From positions 744,001-808,000 of the forward strand of contig NZ_CP017114.1 of the NCBI RefSeq assembly GCF_001720485.1: DNA of 64,000 nt, written 5' to 3'. This DNA is from Cobetia marina. GTDB lineage: Bacteria; Pseudomonadota; Gammaproteobacteria; Pseudomonadales; Halomonadaceae. Each line of letters starts with the position of its first letter. The first letter of the stretch is position 1. Below, piece after piece: positions 17,119 through 26,295 of this stretch. Both the position numbers and the translations under genes were made by a program. A model generated the notes under the pieces. It worked only from the letters and a program-made list of their open reading frames with translations. It was not told where the DNA came from and searched no databases.

Positions 17119-17709
17119 ATGCAGCAGCAGGCAGAAGGAGCATCAGCGGTCGCGTCGATGCCGACCAGGTCAGAGGCTCTGGCCGCTCAGGGTGGCGTGC
17201 GTCTGGTGGTCATGGGGGTGTCGGGCTGTGGCAAGTCACACGTCGGGCAGCAGCTGGCGGCGTGCCTGGGCGCGCAGTTCATCGATGGTGACGATTATCA
17301 CGGTGAGGCCAACGTGGCCAAGATGGCGCGCGGCATCCCGCTGGATGACGATGATCGCCACGGCTGGCTGGCCCGTCTGGCCGAGCTGATCGAGGATGCG
17401 CGTCGCGACGGGCGCAGTCTGGTACTGGCCTGCTCGTCCTTGAAGCGACGTTATCGGGATCAACTGCGTGGCGGGGACCCCGCGCTGGGCTTCGTGTTCC
17501 TCGAAGGCTCGCGCGAGCTGCTGCTGGAACGCCTTGAGGCGCGGACCGATCATTTCTTCAAGGGCGCTGACATGCTCGACAACCAGCTGGCGACGCTCGA
17601 GGTGCCCGGCGACGATGAAGGGCGCATCCACACCCTCGACATCAGCGCCACGCCTCAGGCGCTGGTCGAGAGTGTCTGTCAGCAGATCCTCGACGCGCCG
17701 GAGCGCTAG
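17119..17709 (+). CDS. gntK: Gluconokinase
   Basis: GntK phosphorylates gluconate to 6-phosphogluconate for the Entner-Doudoroff or pentose phosphate route. The 196-residue cytoplasmic kinase has a P-loop GVSGCGKSHVG at residue ~33, the GDDYHGEANVAKMARGIPL substrate region, a CSSLKRRYRD segment and the ARTDHFFKGADMLDNQLATL segment. All are hallmarks of the GntK/IdnK family. It carries ~28 extra N-terminal residues compared with the usual start at VVMGVSG. The ATG at 17119 was kept because GGGGAGAGGG precedes it. It is divergent from gntT and convergent with gntR. Confidence 0.95.
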   Translation: MQQQAEGASAVASMPTRSEALAAQGGVRLVVMGVSGCGKSHVGQQLAACLGAQFIDGDDYHGEANVAKMARGIPLDDDDRHGWLARLAELIEDARRDGRSLVLACSSLKRRYRDQLRGGDPALGFVFLEGSRELLLERLEARTDHFFKGADMLDNQLATLEVPGDDEGRIHTLDISATPQALVESVCQQILDAPER

Positions 17710-17778
17710 TCAGCCGCCAGACGTCTCACGGCGACAGGTTACTGCCGCGTATCACAACTAGAGGCTGCCACCACGTAT

Positions 17779-18816
17779 TCACGAGGACAGGCTACCGCCA
17801 GTCTGCAGGCTGAAGCCCAGGTCTTCCCACAGGCCGTGGGGCGTGGCGTCGAGATCGCCGCTCAAGCGCGCCAGCAGCAGGGCGGCGGCGCGTTCGCCGA
17901 TCTTTCGGCGCGGCGTGACCACGCTGGCAAGCGCAGGCCAGGTGCCACGGGTCATCTCCAGACCATTGAAGCCGGCCAGCGCCAGCCGTGCCGGCACTTC
18001 CAGGCCGCGACGCTGACACTCGAACAGTGCACCGGCGGCCAGGTCGTCGTTGCAGCAGAAGACGGCGTCGAGATTCGGCCACCGAGTCAGCATCTCGTCC
18101 AGCAATTCGCCGCCCAGCTTGACGCTTGAGGGTGCCGGAGTGGTCATCAGGTACTCCTGTGACAGGCCGGCGGCCTCGACGGCGGCGCGCCAGCCCGCCA
18201 GACGCTGCTCGACGCGGCGGTCCATGCGCGCGGCCAGAAAGCCGATGTGCCGGCGGCCGCTCTCGATCATCGCCTCCGCCATGGCGCGGCCGGCGGCGTG
18301 CTGATCCAGCCCCACCGCCATGTCCAGTGGCGCCTCACGCTTTTCCATGCACTCCACCACGGCACAGCCGGAGCGCGCGATCATCTCGGTGACGCGTTCG
18401 CTGTGGCGGCTGCCGCACAGCACCAGACCGTCCACGCCGAACGAGAGCCAGGTCTCGATCAGGCGCTCCTCTTCTTCCATCGAATAGCCGGTATGGCCGA
18501 TCAGCAGCTGATAGCCGGCGGCGGCCAGCGGTGCCTCAAGCCCTCGATGCAGTTCCGAGAACACGGCATTGGACAGTGACGGGATCAGCAGCGCGATCAG
18601 CCGGGAGCGACCACTGGCGAGGCTGCCGGCCTGGCGGTTGGGCATGTAACCCAGTTCGCGGGCGCACTCCCGTACCCGCTCGCGCATGGCGGCGGAGACC
18701 TTTTCGGGCTGGTTGAGCGCGCGCGAGACCGTGACCTTGGTCACGCCCAGGCGAGCGGCGATGTCGGCGAGCGTCACGCGTCTGGGGCGCGGTGGAGTGT
18801 GATGCAGAGGCGGCAT
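17779..18816 (-). CDS. gntR: LacI-family repressor of gluconate genes
   Basis: The 345-residue repressor has an N-terminal helix-turn-helix (VTLADIAARLGVTKVTVSRALN, given in part) at residues ~14-36 and a hinge helix ending MPNRQAGSLASGRS. A periplasmic-binding-protein-like effector domain follows, with ALLIPSLSNAVFSELHRG and AVFCCNDDLAAGALFECQRRG. The protein resembles GntR of enterobacteria, which binds 6-phosphogluconate or gluconate. The nearby GTTACCGGTAAC palindrome supports this. It is encoded 69 bases from the convergent gntK and 73 bases downstream of lysO on the same strand, with which it could be co-transcribed. Confidence 0.92.
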   Translation of the reverse strand: MPPLHHTPPRPRRVTLADIAARLGVTKVTVSRALNQPEKVSAAMRERVRECARELGYMPNRQAGSLASGRSRLIALLIPSLSNAVFSELHRGLEAPLAAAGYQLLIGHTGYSMEEEERLIETWLSFGVDGLVLCGSRHSERVTEMIARSGCAVVECMEKREAPLDMAVGLDQHAAGRAMAEAMIESGRRHIGFLAARMDRRVEQRLAGWRAAVEAAGLSQEYLMTTPAPSSVKLGGELLDEMLTRWPNLDAVFCCNDDLAAGALFECQRRGLEVPARLALAGFNGLEMTRGTWPALASVVTPRRKIGERAAALLLARLSGDLDATPHGLWEDLGFSLQTGGSLSS

Positions 18817-18889
18817 GGCAATGTCAGGCGCTGGAAAGAGAGAGGCCGAGTGTCACCGTTCCGGGGTGTCATCGGCAAGGACCACGACG

Positions 18890-19816
18890 TCAGACGTGGC
18901 TGAGCGAGAGCAGGAACAGGATCATCGGCGGCGAGGCCAGCGAGAGCAGAAAGCCGGATACGACGGCCACGGGCACGCAGGCAACGCCGCCGGTCTGCTG
19001 GATGACCGGCAAAGTGAAGTCCATCGAGGTCGCGCCGCCGAAGCCGATGGCCAGCGGCGTGAAGCGTTGGATGGTCAGCGGGATCAACAGGAAGGCGAGC
19101 AGTTCGCGGCTCAGGTCATTGAAGAAGGCTGCGCCACCCAGAATCGGCCCGAGCTGATCACCGATCAGGATGCCTGACAGCGAATACCAGCCGAAACCGG
19201 CCGACATCGCCATGCCCTGATTCCAGTCGAGTGCCAGAAGCGGTGCCGCCAGCAGTCCGCCCAGCAGCGAGCTCGCCATCACCGTCAGCGCGATGAACAG
19301 GCCATGGCGGTTGAGCAGGATCTGGCGCAGGCTCATGCCGGAGCTTCTCAGCTGGCAGCCGATCAGCGCCAGCAGGGCATAGAGTGCCCACTCGGCCAGG
19401 GTGTCGGTGTCGAGCGAGATCTCCATCAGTCCCAGCACGACGCCCGCCGCGACGCCCAGCGCGACCGCCGCCGCCAGTGTCAGGGAGCCGGACAGCGCTT
19501 CCCAGCGGGTCATCGGCGCTCCCTCCACCACGCGTGAGGCATCCGCACGCAGTGCACTGCGGCGTGACAGCGCCCACAGTGCCAGCAGATTCAATGGCGT
19601 GATGATGGCGAACAGAATCACCGCCTGCCCGCTCATGGCGGCCATGCCGGCGCCGAGTTGCTCCAGCCCGGCAAGCCCCATGCCCATCAGGAACAGGATG
19701 ACGTAGATCGAGGCATTCACCAGCTGATTGACGACCGCCAGACGTGCGGGCTGCTCGATACGCACCAGATAGCCGAGAATCAGCGGCAGCAGGATGAAGA
19801 TGAGACCCGAGAGCAT
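18890..19816 (-). CDS. lysO: Lysine exporter LysO (YbjE) family
   Basis: The 308-residue inner-membrane protein has about eight hydrophobic segments and the DUF340/LysO hallmark GFGWYSLSGILIGDQLGP near residue 205. It also has AFFNDLSRELLAFLLIPL and a GGATSMDFTLPVIQQTGG segment near the C-terminus. In E. coli LysO (YbjE) exports L-lysine and confers resistance to the analogue thialysine. The length is normal. AAGGAAGGG precedes the ATG. Two small dyads lie in the presumed promoter and are annotated separately. The gene order with gntR gives no clear functional link. Confidence 0.87.
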   Translation of the reverse strand: MLSGLIFILLPLILGYLVRIEQPARLAVVNQLVNASIYVILFLMGMGLAGLEQLGAGMAAMSGQAVILFAIITPLNLLALWALSRRSALRADASRVVEGAPMTRWEALSGSLTLAAAVALGVAAGVVLGLMEISLDTDTLAEWALYALLALIGCQLRSSGMSLRQILLNRHGLFIALTVMASSLLGGLLAAPLLALDWNQGMAMSAGFGWYSLSGILIGDQLGPILGGAAFFNDLSRELLAFLLIPLTIQRFTPLAIGFGGATSMDFTLPVIQQTGGVACVPVAVVSGFLLSLASPPMILFLLSLSHV

Positions 19817-19873
19817 GACCCTTCCTTGTCATTGGCCGTCGACAGGACCAGAGCGACGTAAGCGATTGATTGT

Positions 19874-19905
19874 CAGTGAGTATCACTGGGAAGGGTTACT
19901 GTAAC
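19874..19905. promoter_or_regulatory. Two adjacent dyads upstream of lysO
   Basis: CAGTGA-GTA-TCACTG (19874-19888) and GTTAC-T-GTAAC (19895-19905) are consecutive inverted repeats 58-90 bases upstream of the lysO start. The second has GntR-like arms but an odd 1-base centre, so its spacing differs from the true GntR box. They may be operators; the regulator is unknown. Confidence 0.4.
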
Positions 19906-20041
19906 GATTGCCGGGGACAGAGGGTATCCCCGGGAGTGGATCCTGCGCGATAACTGCTGATGGGGGGTCAGCGCGGCTTATGCCGCGGCCTGGACACTGA
20001 GTTCTGGACTCAGAGCACCGGACACCGAGCCTCACGACGGG

Positions 20042-20839
20042 TCACGGACTGGCCTGGCGCCGCGAGCTGCTGAGCCGGTCGAGGGTCAGATGTGCGGAGC
20101 GCTCGGGGACTTCACCTGCGGGGCTGTCCTCGTAGTCGAGGTAGTCGAGAGCCACCATCAGGCCCGGCCAGCGGGGGGCCAGCCACAGGCGGTAGTGCTT
20201 CTGATCACGATGCTTGCGCCAGGTGTCCAGCCGCAGGGTGCGGAAGGTCTGACCGGCGGCCACGCGGGATTCCTGGGCCTGGATCTCATACATCAGTGTC
20301 CGGGTGCGTCCCTTGTGATCCAGATATTCCAGCGCACAGGGGGCTCCCGTCAGGCAACTTCCCGCGGCCCACTGGGCATCGGCCTGCTGGCTCAGCAGTA
20401 CCAGCAGGGTCTGGCGGTCGGGGAGGAGCGTCTCGTCAGGCTCGGGTGCCTCGCGGCTGTAGTCCTTGCCGATACCCGCCAGACGATAACCGGAACGATA
20501 CCCGGCCGGCTGCAGCTGGCCCTCCTTGAGGAGGAAGCGTCCCTGCTCGTAGCCGCTGGCCACCTTGATGGAGGCCTCCATGCTGGCGATGTAAAGCTCC
20601 CCGCTCTGGCTGATGCGCTGCGTGATGGGCACATCCGGCCAGCCGTCCAGCACCAGGATGTATTGAGCGGTGAAGGGCACGGGAGACTCCGCGCTGCTCA
20701 CGTCAGCGCTCGCCTGTTGCGCCGTGCTCAACAGGGCTGATCCCAGCAGCATCGCGCCAAGCCAGCCGTTCAGGCGGCGAGGCGAGGGTATCCGTCGCAG
20801 GCGTGTCCAGTGGATTCGTCGTGGTACAAGGGCAAGCAT
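20042..20839 (-). CDS. DUF3108 family exported protein
   Basis: The 265-residue product has a basic N-terminal extension, a hydrophobic signal segment ([19 protein letters not shown]) and a likely cleavage after ASA at about residue 46. The mature protein looks like a DUF3108 beta-rich domain: [11 protein letters not shown] near the start, then [12 protein letters not shown] and a C-terminal [21 protein letters not shown] segment. The function of DUF3108 proteins is unknown to me beyond a periplasmic or lipoprotein-like location. The ATG at 20839, preceded by AGGAG, was chosen over one 65 codons upstream. The gene is divergent from the pfpI-like gene. Confidence 0.75.
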   Translation of the reverse strand: MLALVPRRIHWTRLRRIPSPRRLNGWLGAMLLGSALLSTAQQASADVSSAESPVPFTAQYILVLDGWPDVPITQRISQSGELYIASMEASIKVASGYEQGRFLLKEGQLQPAGYRSGYRLAGIGKDYSREAPEPDETLLPDRQTLLVLLSQQADAQWAAGSCLTGAPCALEYLDHKGRTRTLMYEIQAQESRVAAGQTFRTLRLDTWRKHRDQKHYRLWLAPRWPGLMVALDYLDYEDSPAGEVPERSAHLTLDRLSSSRRQASP

Positions 20840-21191
20840 GGTGACTCCTGTCGAAGCTTTCTGTCCGCAAATGGGGCCGCCCTTGGGGAGTGGTGTCGTT
20901 CGGGGCGAGAGCATGATGATTGGGCAGCGTGGCCGCATGCAAGGTTCCCTCGCGCTGGCGCACCTCTCCTGCAAGTCGTGGATGATGCATGAGGACCTGC
21001 TGGCGATGGCCCCGATGACAGGCGCATCAGGCACAGGACGCTATTTCAGCGCTTGCTCATGCGCGCCGGACAGGTACTCTGGGAACGCCTTGTGCGTGAG
21101 CTGCAGGCTTCCCGACATGTCAGGCAGAGGTGATGTCAGGCGAGCGCGATGCAGTGATGCCAACCCCCGTTTGTTCAATCAGGAGATCATC
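20840..21191. other. Divergent intergenic region, DUF3108 gene and pfpI-like gene
   Basis: About 350 bases between two outward-facing genes. I see no additional gene or clear operator. It must carry both promoters. Confidence 0.4.
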
Positions 21192-21752
21192 ATGGCCAGC
21201 ATTGTCATCATTGCCGGAGATTTTGTGGAAGACTATGAGCTGATGGTGCCGTTCCAGGCGCTGCAGGCGATGGGTCATCGGGTCGATGTGGTATGCCCGG
21301 ACAAGCGTGAAGGCGATATCGTCAAGACGGCGATCCACGACTTCGAAGGCGATCAGACCTATACCGAGAAGCCGGGTCACAACTTCGCGCTCAACGCGAG
21401 CTTCGCCGACCTCAAGGCGGAAGACTACGATGCGCTGCTGATTCCCGGTGGCCGCGCCCCCGAGTACCTGCGTCTGGACGAGCGCGTGCTGAACCTGGTG
21501 CGTCACTTCGTCGAGGCCGACAAGCCCATCGCCGCCGTCTGCCATGGCCCGCAGCTGCTGGCGGCTGCCATGTCGCTGGAAGGCCATCGCGTCAGCGCCT
21601 ATCCGGCCTGCGCGCCGGAGGTCAAGCTGGCAGGTGGCGAATTCGTGTCACTGGAAGTCACCGATGCCGTGACCTCCGGCAAGCTGGTGACCGCGCCGGC
21701 TTGGCCGGCCCACCCGGAGTGGCTTCGTCAGTTCAATGCCCTGCTGGCATGA
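21192..21752 (+). CDS. DJ-1/PfpI family protein
   Basis: The 186-residue protein of the glutamine-amidotransferase-like DJ-1/PfpI superfamily has the nucleophile elbow [10 protein letters not shown] with Cys117 and [14 protein letters not shown] with the usual GGR turn. Members include YhbO/YajL-type stress proteins, proposed glyoxalases or protein deglycases, and PfpI-type peptidases; the sequence alone does not separate these. AGGAG precedes the ATG at 21192. A long in-frame extension upstream crosses the promoter region and was rejected. A strong bidirectional terminator follows. Confidence 0.86.
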   Translation: MASIVIIAGDFVEDYELMVPFQALQAMGHRVDVVCPDKREGDIVKTAIHDFEGDQTYTEKPGHNFALNASFADLKAEDYDALLIPGGRAPEYLRLDERVLNLVRHFVEADKPIAAVCHGPQLLAAAMSLEGHRVSAYPACAPEVKLAGGEFVSLEVTDAVTSGKLVTAPAWPAHPEWLRQFNALLA

Positions 21753-21838
21753 GGCGTGACTGACCTCCATTGCGGCTGACATGCATTGCGACTGACATGA
21801 GCCGTGGCACGAGCTGCCATCGCGCCTCGTGATGCTCG

Positions 21839-21874
21839 ACGACGACACCCCGCCTTGGCGGGGTGTCGTCGTTT
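21839..21874 (+). terminator. Bidirectional terminator between pfpI-like and PLP-enzyme genes
   Basis: A 16-bp perfect inverted repeat (ACGACGACACCCCGCC with its complement) has a very short loop and is followed by TTT. It overlaps the end of the convergent PLP-enzyme gene at 21874 and can serve both transcripts. Confidence 0.88.
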
Positions 21875-23103
21875 CAGGCGGTGAGTCTCTCGATCCAGGC
21901 GCGATGCGGGGCGAGGCGTGACTGGTGTTCCGCCCGCCAGACGGGGTCGCCCAGGGTGCTGGCGTAGCGGCTGGCATGATCACAGGCCAGCAGCAGCCAG
22001 CTACCCGTCAGCGCCTCGCCGCGGGCGTGCTTGAGCTCGAGGGTTTCCAGCAGGCCCGCGAAGGCGGTGCCGGTGGAGGGCCCGACGGCAAGCCCGGCAT
22101 GCTCTGCCAGCCATAGTGCCGCCGCCTGGCTGCGGGCATCCGCGATGCGTCGATAATCATCGAAGTGCACGGGGTCGAACGCCTCCAGTACACAGGGGCG
22201 GCCAATGCCCTCGATGGGGTTGGGTGCCTGAGGCGCGGGTAGTGAGGTCATGCGGGTGCCATGGGTGTGATGGTGCTGCCAGCAGGCATGATAGACGGAG
22301 TGTTCGGGGTCCACGCCGATCACGCGAGCGCCATGGCCCCTGTGGTGTAGAGGCCCCGAGTGGTGAAAAGGCCCCGTGTGGTGTAGAGGCCCCGAGTGGC
22401 GAAGAAGACCCTTGTGACGCAGATGGCGCGCGAAGGTGGCGGCGCTGCCGCCGGTGCCAGCGCCGAGAAAGACCGCCTCAAGCTCCGGCAGCTCGCGTTC
22501 GGCGATCTGTGCCAGACACTCGCCCGGCAGGCTTGTCTCGCTCTGCCAGTCGCTGGCCGTGGCGGCATGCTGGAACTGGTTGAGGAAGTGGCCGCCGCTG
22601 TCCTCGGCCAGCGCCTGGGCGGACTGGCAGAGGTGGACGGCATTCTCGATCTCCACGACACGCCCGCCCTCGTCACGAATCGCCTTCAGCTTGTCACATG
22701 CGGTGCCCTTGGGTACCACGGCGATGAATTCCAGTCCCAGGCGGCGTGCCAGCCACGCTTCAGAGACCGCCGTGGAGCCTGACGAGGCGTCGATGACCGG
22801 GCGTCCGGGACTGAGACAGCCTTGCTTCAAGGCCTGCTCGAACAACGCCATGGCCAGTCGATGCTTGAGTGAACCACTGGCGTGGGCGCGCTCGTCCTTG
22901 ATCAGCACGCGCGCCTCGCCAAGCCCGCAAAGCGCAAGCTCCCTGAGCGGAGTGACGGGCGTGGCTGCCTTCAAGGCGGCCAGCTGTGCCAGGCACTCCT
23001 GTCGCCATGCTTCCAGAGGCGCCCTGTGCAGCAAGCCCTCCGTAGGAGTGGCGAGTGAAGAGGGCGCACACGGCGAGCGAGGGGGAAAGGCAGTGGTCGG
23101 CAT
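21874..23103 (-). CDS. PLP-dependent cysteine synthase/desulfhydrase-like enzyme with His-rich insertion
   Basis: The 409-residue fold-type II PLP enzyme (cysteine synthase/threonine synthase superfamily) has the PLP-lysine motif ASGSLKHRLA near residue 79. The substrate loop DASSGSTAVSEAWLA follows at ~105, and the phosphate loop GAGTGGSAATFARHL at ~217. After residue 234 there is a repeat of HHxGPL/F blocks (residues 235-258), absent from the family. It is divergent from a DecR-like regulator, whose E. coli relative activates cysteine detoxification. The best guess is therefore an L-cysteine desulfhydrase; cysteine synthase or another beta-replacing lyase remains possible. Confidence 0.7.
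   Translation of the reverse strand: MPTTAFPPRSPCAPSSLATPTEGLLHRAPLEAWRQECLAQLAALKAATPVTPLRELALCGLGEARVLIKDERAHASGSLKHRLAMALFEQALKQGCLSPGRPVIDASSGSTAVSEAWLARRLGLEFIAVVPKGTACDKLKAIRDEGGRVVEIENAVHLCQSAQALAEDSGGHFLNQFQHAATASDWQSETSLPGECLAQIAERELPELEAVFLGAGTGGSAATFARHLRHKGLLRHSGPLHHTGPFHHSGPLHHRGHGARVIGVDPEHSVYHACWQHHHTHGTRMTSLPAPQAPNPIEGIGRPCVLEAFDPVHFDDYRRIADARSQAAALWLAEHAGLAVGPSTGTAFAGLLETLELKHARGEALTGSWLLLACDHASRYASTLGDPVWRAEHQSRLAPHRAWIERLTA
22330..22401 (-). repeat. Four 18-bp tandem repeats encoding a His-rich loop
   Basis: Four consecutive 18-bp units encode RHSGPL, HHTGPF, HHSGPL and HHRGHG in the PLP-enzyme gene (residues 235-258). The middle units are nearly identical at DNA level, so the insertion is recent or actively slipping. 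Confidence 0.88.
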
Positions 23104-23222
23104 GGCAGCGGTTCCTGTCGCGGGGAGGAGCCTTCATGGTACGACCGGCTGTCAGGCAAAACTTGCCAGTTGTCATGGCGTGGGCCATGTTCTGTAGCAA
23201 GATTTTGTCGTGAGGAGGGAGT

Positions 23223-23690
23223 ATGGAGAAAATTGTGCTCGATGCCACGGACCGCGCGCTGCTGCGGCTGTTGCAGCGTGATGCCAGCCTGTCATTGGCG
23301 GCACTGGCGGAGTCGGTGCATCTGACCACCTCACCCTGCTGGAAACGCCTCAAGCGGCTGGAGGAATGCGGGGTGATCACCGCGCGGGTGGCGCTGCTGG
23401 ATGCCGAGCGGGTCGGGCTGGGGCTGACCGCCTTCGTGCAACTCAAGACCCGCGATCATTCGCGGGCCTGGTTCGAGCGGTTCGTGGCGGTGATCGAGGA
23501 GATCGAGGAAGTCACCGAGTTCTATCGCATGGCGGGCGACTATGACTACCTGCTCAAGGTTCAGGTCGCGGACATGAATGCCTACGACCGCGTCTACAAG
23601 CAGCTGGTCAATACCCTCGATGACCTCACCGATGTCTCGGCACGCTTCGCGATGGAGTGTCTCAAGTCGACCACCGCGCTTCCGGTGTGA
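23223..23690 (+). CDS. decR: Lrp/AsnC-family regulator, DecR (YbaO)-like
   Basis: The 155-residue regulator has an N-terminal helix-turn-helix (residues ~8-55, with [19 protein letters not shown]) and a C-terminal RAM ligand domain ([19 protein letters not shown]). The wording is very close to E. coli YbaO/DecR as I remember it, including [20 protein letters not shown]. DecR senses cysteine and activates a cysteine desulfidase. Here it is divergent, across 119 bases, from the cysteine-synthase-like enzyme, which fits the same logic. A GAGGAGGGAG ribosome site precedes the ATG. The gene name is by resemblance. Confidence 0.82.
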   Translation: MEKIVLDATDRALLRLLQRDASLSLAALAESVHLTTSPCWKRLKRLEECGVITARVALLDAERVGLGLTAFVQLKTRDHSRAWFERFVAVIEEIEEVTEFYRMAGDYDYLLKVQVADMNAYDRVYKQLVNTLDDLTDVSARFAMECLKSTTALPV

Positions 23691-23700
23691 AACGCACGCC

Positions 23701-24651
23701 TCAGTAGCCGTGTTCCAGACTGATGCCCGTCAGGGACTCACCGCGCTGCACGCGGCGGATGTTCTCCGCCAGCTGGTCGGCGGCCTCGGAGACCGGGGTC
23801 GGGGCGGCGGCGTGCGGGGTGATGATCACCTTCGGGTGCTGCCACAGCGGGCTGTCGCCGGCGAGCGGCTCATGCTGGAAGACATCCAGCAGCGCGCCGC
23901 GCAACTGATCCTTCTCCAGCGCCGCGAGCAGATCCTCCTCGACCACGCTGCTGCCGCGGCCGGGATTGATCAGCACGGCGTCATCGGGCAGGGCCGCGAA
24001 GACCTCTGCATTCAGCACGTCGCGAGTGGCGGTGGTGTTGGGCAGCAGGTTGATCACCGCCTTGAGGCCAAGCGTTTCATCTCCCAGCACTGCCTTGAGC
24101 GAGCGACCGCCTTCCCCCTGTTCATGGTGGCAGGTCACGCCCTCCAGGGTGTGGGCGCTGCGGCTGAAGCCATGCACGGGGTAGCCGTCTGCCGCCAGCG
24201 CCTCGGCGATCTGCCGGCCGATGGCACCCAGGCCGAGCACCGCGACCGGATAATGCCTGGCGCGCACCACGCGATGTGGCGCCCAGTGACGCTCTGACTG
24301 CTGGACAGCGTAGCGATCGAAGTCACGTCGGAAGTGCAGCAGGCCGTAGCGCACGTAATCGAGCATGTGGCTGGCCATGCCGGCATCGCGCAGCTTGAGC
24401 ACCGGCACCTCTCGAGGCAGGGCGGGATTGGCCAGCAGGCTGTCCACGCCGGCACCCAGATTGAGAATCGCCTTCACGTCGCGATGCCGCTCGAACAGTG
24501 CCGCCGGGGGGGCCCACACCACCAGGATGTCGCCCAGTGTCTCGCCGTCATCGGCAAGGATCTCGATGTCGCTGCTGTCCAGACGCTCACGCAGTGCCTC
24601 GCACCAGCGTTCTGCCCGCTCGTGATGTACCAGAATTCGCATGTGGCTCAT
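23701..24651 (-). CDS. ghrA: Glyoxylate/hydroxypyruvate reductase A
   Basis: The 316-residue D-2-hydroxyacid dehydrogenase should reduce glyoxylate and hydroxypyruvate with NADPH. A Rossmann motif VLGLGAIGRQIAEAL lies at residue ~137, followed by the sugar/phosphate-contacting SRSAH. The conserved LLPNTTATRDVLN, VLINPGRGSSVVEEDLL and ITPHAAAPT (catalytic His) segments follow. The GhrA subfamily is indicated by the short N-terminal domain and the NLGAGVDSLL and HMLDYVRYGLL segments. A GGAG site precedes the ATG at 24651. It ends 10 bases from the convergent decR stop and is divergent from doeA. Confidence 0.9.
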   Translation of the reverse strand: MSHMRILVHHERAERWCEALRERLDSSDIEILADDGETLGDILVVWAPPAALFERHRDVKAILNLGAGVDSLLANPALPREVPVLKLRDAGMASHMLDYVRYGLLHFRRDFDRYAVQQSERHWAPHRVVRARHYPVAVLGLGAIGRQIAEALAADGYPVHGFSRSAHTLEGVTCHHEQGEGGRSLKAVLGDETLGLKAVINLLPNTTATRDVLNAEVFAALPDDAVLINPGRGSSVVEEDLLAALEKDQLRGALLDVFQHEPLAGDSPLWQHPKVIITPHAAAPTPVSEAADQLAENIRRVQRGESLTGISLEHGY

Positions 24652-24908
24652 CTGAAAGAGTCTCCTGAAAGGCCCTGGAGTATTTCCCGGTGATGTCGTG
24701 ATGATGGCGCGGCCCTTGCAAGGGCCGAAGGGAAGGGCGACAGTGCCAGAGTCGCCTTTGACCCGCTGTCGGCAGAGTGACAGACTCGAATCAAGAGGGG
24801 AATTCGGATGTTCGCATATACGTTGACGGCTCTGGGCACCAGAGGCGCGCGTAAGGCTCCGCCCCGACGTGCTGCTTGCCTCAAGGCCTGATTGAACAGG
24901 AGCGCTGC

Positions 24909-26219
24909 ATGAGCCAATTCCCGTCGCATCCGCCTATTGCCCAGCCTCCATTCGCGGGGCTCTACAACTTGCCGAATGGCGAAGCGCAGGCGATGCCCGA
25001 CAACTGGGTACCGCGGCCACTGTCGGCCGGACGCCAGGCCTTCACCATCGGGGAATATCACGCCCGTATCCAGCGTGTCCGGGAAGCGATGGCGCGTGCC
25101 GGCATCGATGTGATGGTGATTTCCGACCCCTCCAACATGGCCTGGTTGACCGGTTATGACGGCTGGTCCTTCTATGTGCACCAATGTGTACTGCTGGGTC
25201 TGAGCGGTGAGCCAGTCTGGTACGGACGCCGTCAGGACGGCAACGGCGCGCTGCGTACCTGCTGGATGGGCGAGGACAACATCCTGTGGTATCCGGATTA
25301 CTACGTGCAGAATCCGGACATGCATCCGATGGAGTTTCTCGCCCAGTCTATCCTGCCGCAGCGCGGCTGGCACGACGGCGTGGTGGGGGTCGAGCTCGAC
25401 AACTACTACTACTCGGCGCGTGCCCATCTGGCGCTGGTCAAGGAGTTGCCCCACGCGCGACTGGTGGACGCCAACTCGCTGGTCAACTGGTGTCGGGCGA
25501 TCAAGTCCGAGCAGGAGATCGCCTACATGCGCGTGGCGGGGCGCATCGTCGAGCGCATGCACTCGCGCATCCTCGAGATGATCGAGCCGGGCCTGCCCAA
25601 GAGTGCACTGGTCGCCGAGATCTATCGTGTCGGGGTCGAGGGTGTGGTCGGGCCGAATGGCGAGATTCTCGGCGGCGACTATCCGGCCATCGTGCCATTG
25701 CTGCCGACCGGCAGTGATGCCGCTGCCCCTCACCTGACCTGGGATGACACGCCGTTTCGCGAGGGCGAGGGCACCTTCTTCGAGATCGCCGGCTGCTACA
25801 AGCGCTATCACGCGCCGCTCTCGCGCACCGTGTTTCTCGGTCGGCCGCCGCGCGATTTCGTGCGTGGTGAGTCCGCCCTGCTGGAAGGCATCGAAAGCGG
25901 CCTGGCCATCGCCAGACCGGGCAATCGCTGCTGCGACATCGCGCTGGCGCTGGGCGCGGCGATGGACAAGTACGGCTTCGACCGGGGGGGCGCACGTTGC
26001 GGCTATCCCATCGGCATCAGCTATCCGCCGGATTGGGGCGAGCGCACCATGAGTCTGCGCCCCAGTGACGAGACGGTGCTGGAACCGGGCATGACCTTCC
26101 ACTTCATGCCCGGCATGTGGATGGATGACTGGGGGCTCGAGATCACCGAGTCGATCCTGATCACCGAGAATGGTGCCGAGCCATTGTGTGACGTGCCCCG
26201 CCAGCTGTTCGTCAAGTGA
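24909..26219 (+). CDS. doeA: Ectoine hydrolase DoeA
   Basis: DoeA opens the ectoine ring to N-acetyl-diaminobutyrate, the first step of ectoine catabolism in halophiles. The 436-residue protein has the creatinase/M24 'pita-bread' architecture: an N-terminal domain with SDPSNMAWLTGYDGWSFY, then a catalytic-fold domain from about residue 195 (AIKSEQEIAYMRVAGRIV). Typical M24 metal ligands are partly replaced, as in creatinase-like members. Context (doeB and doeX follow at once) supports the name strongly. An AGGAG site precedes the ATG at 24909; an in-frame start 11 codons upstream was not used. Transcription probably starts in the ~250 bases shared with divergent ghrA. Confidence 0.93.
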   Translation: MSQFPSHPPIAQPPFAGLYNLPNGEAQAMPDNWVPRPLSAGRQAFTIGEYHARIQRVREAMARAGIDVMVISDPSNMAWLTGYDGWSFYVHQCVLLGLSGEPVWYGRRQDGNGALRTCWMGEDNILWYPDYYVQNPDMHPMEFLAQSILPQRGWHDGVVGVELDNYYYSARAHLALVKELPHARLVDANSLVNWCRAIKSEQEIAYMRVAGRIVERMHSRILEMIEPGLPKSALVAEIYRVGVEGVVGPNGEILGGDYPAIVPLLPTGSDAAAPHLTWDDTPFREGEGTFFEIAGCYKRYHAPLSRTVFLGRPPRDFVRGESALLEGIESGLAIARPGNRCCDIALALGAAMDKYGFDRGGARCGYPIGISYPPDWGERTMSLRPSDETVLEPGMTFHFMPGMWMDDWGLEITESILITENGAEPLCDVPRQLFVK

Positions 26220-26295
26220 CGGGCTGGCCGTTCGTCAGTGATGCGATGCCATACGCCTTTGTTGTTGTGAGTTCGTCCGGCCAAGGAGGCCTGTC

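Noticed and set aside
19895..19905. Second GntR operator (GTTAC-T-GTAAC)
   Set aside because: The centre is one base shorter than the true box at 16918-16929, which would rotate the half-sites. It precedes lysO rather than a gluconate gene.
20670..21191. Long N-terminal extension of the DJ-1/PfpI protein
   Set aside because: The extension lies opposite the DUF3108 gene and across the divergent promoter region. The ribosome site and family start are at 21192.
24648..26102. 484-codon minus-strand open frame opposite doeA
   Set aside because: doeA is clear and in operon context; the antisense frame has no recognisable content.
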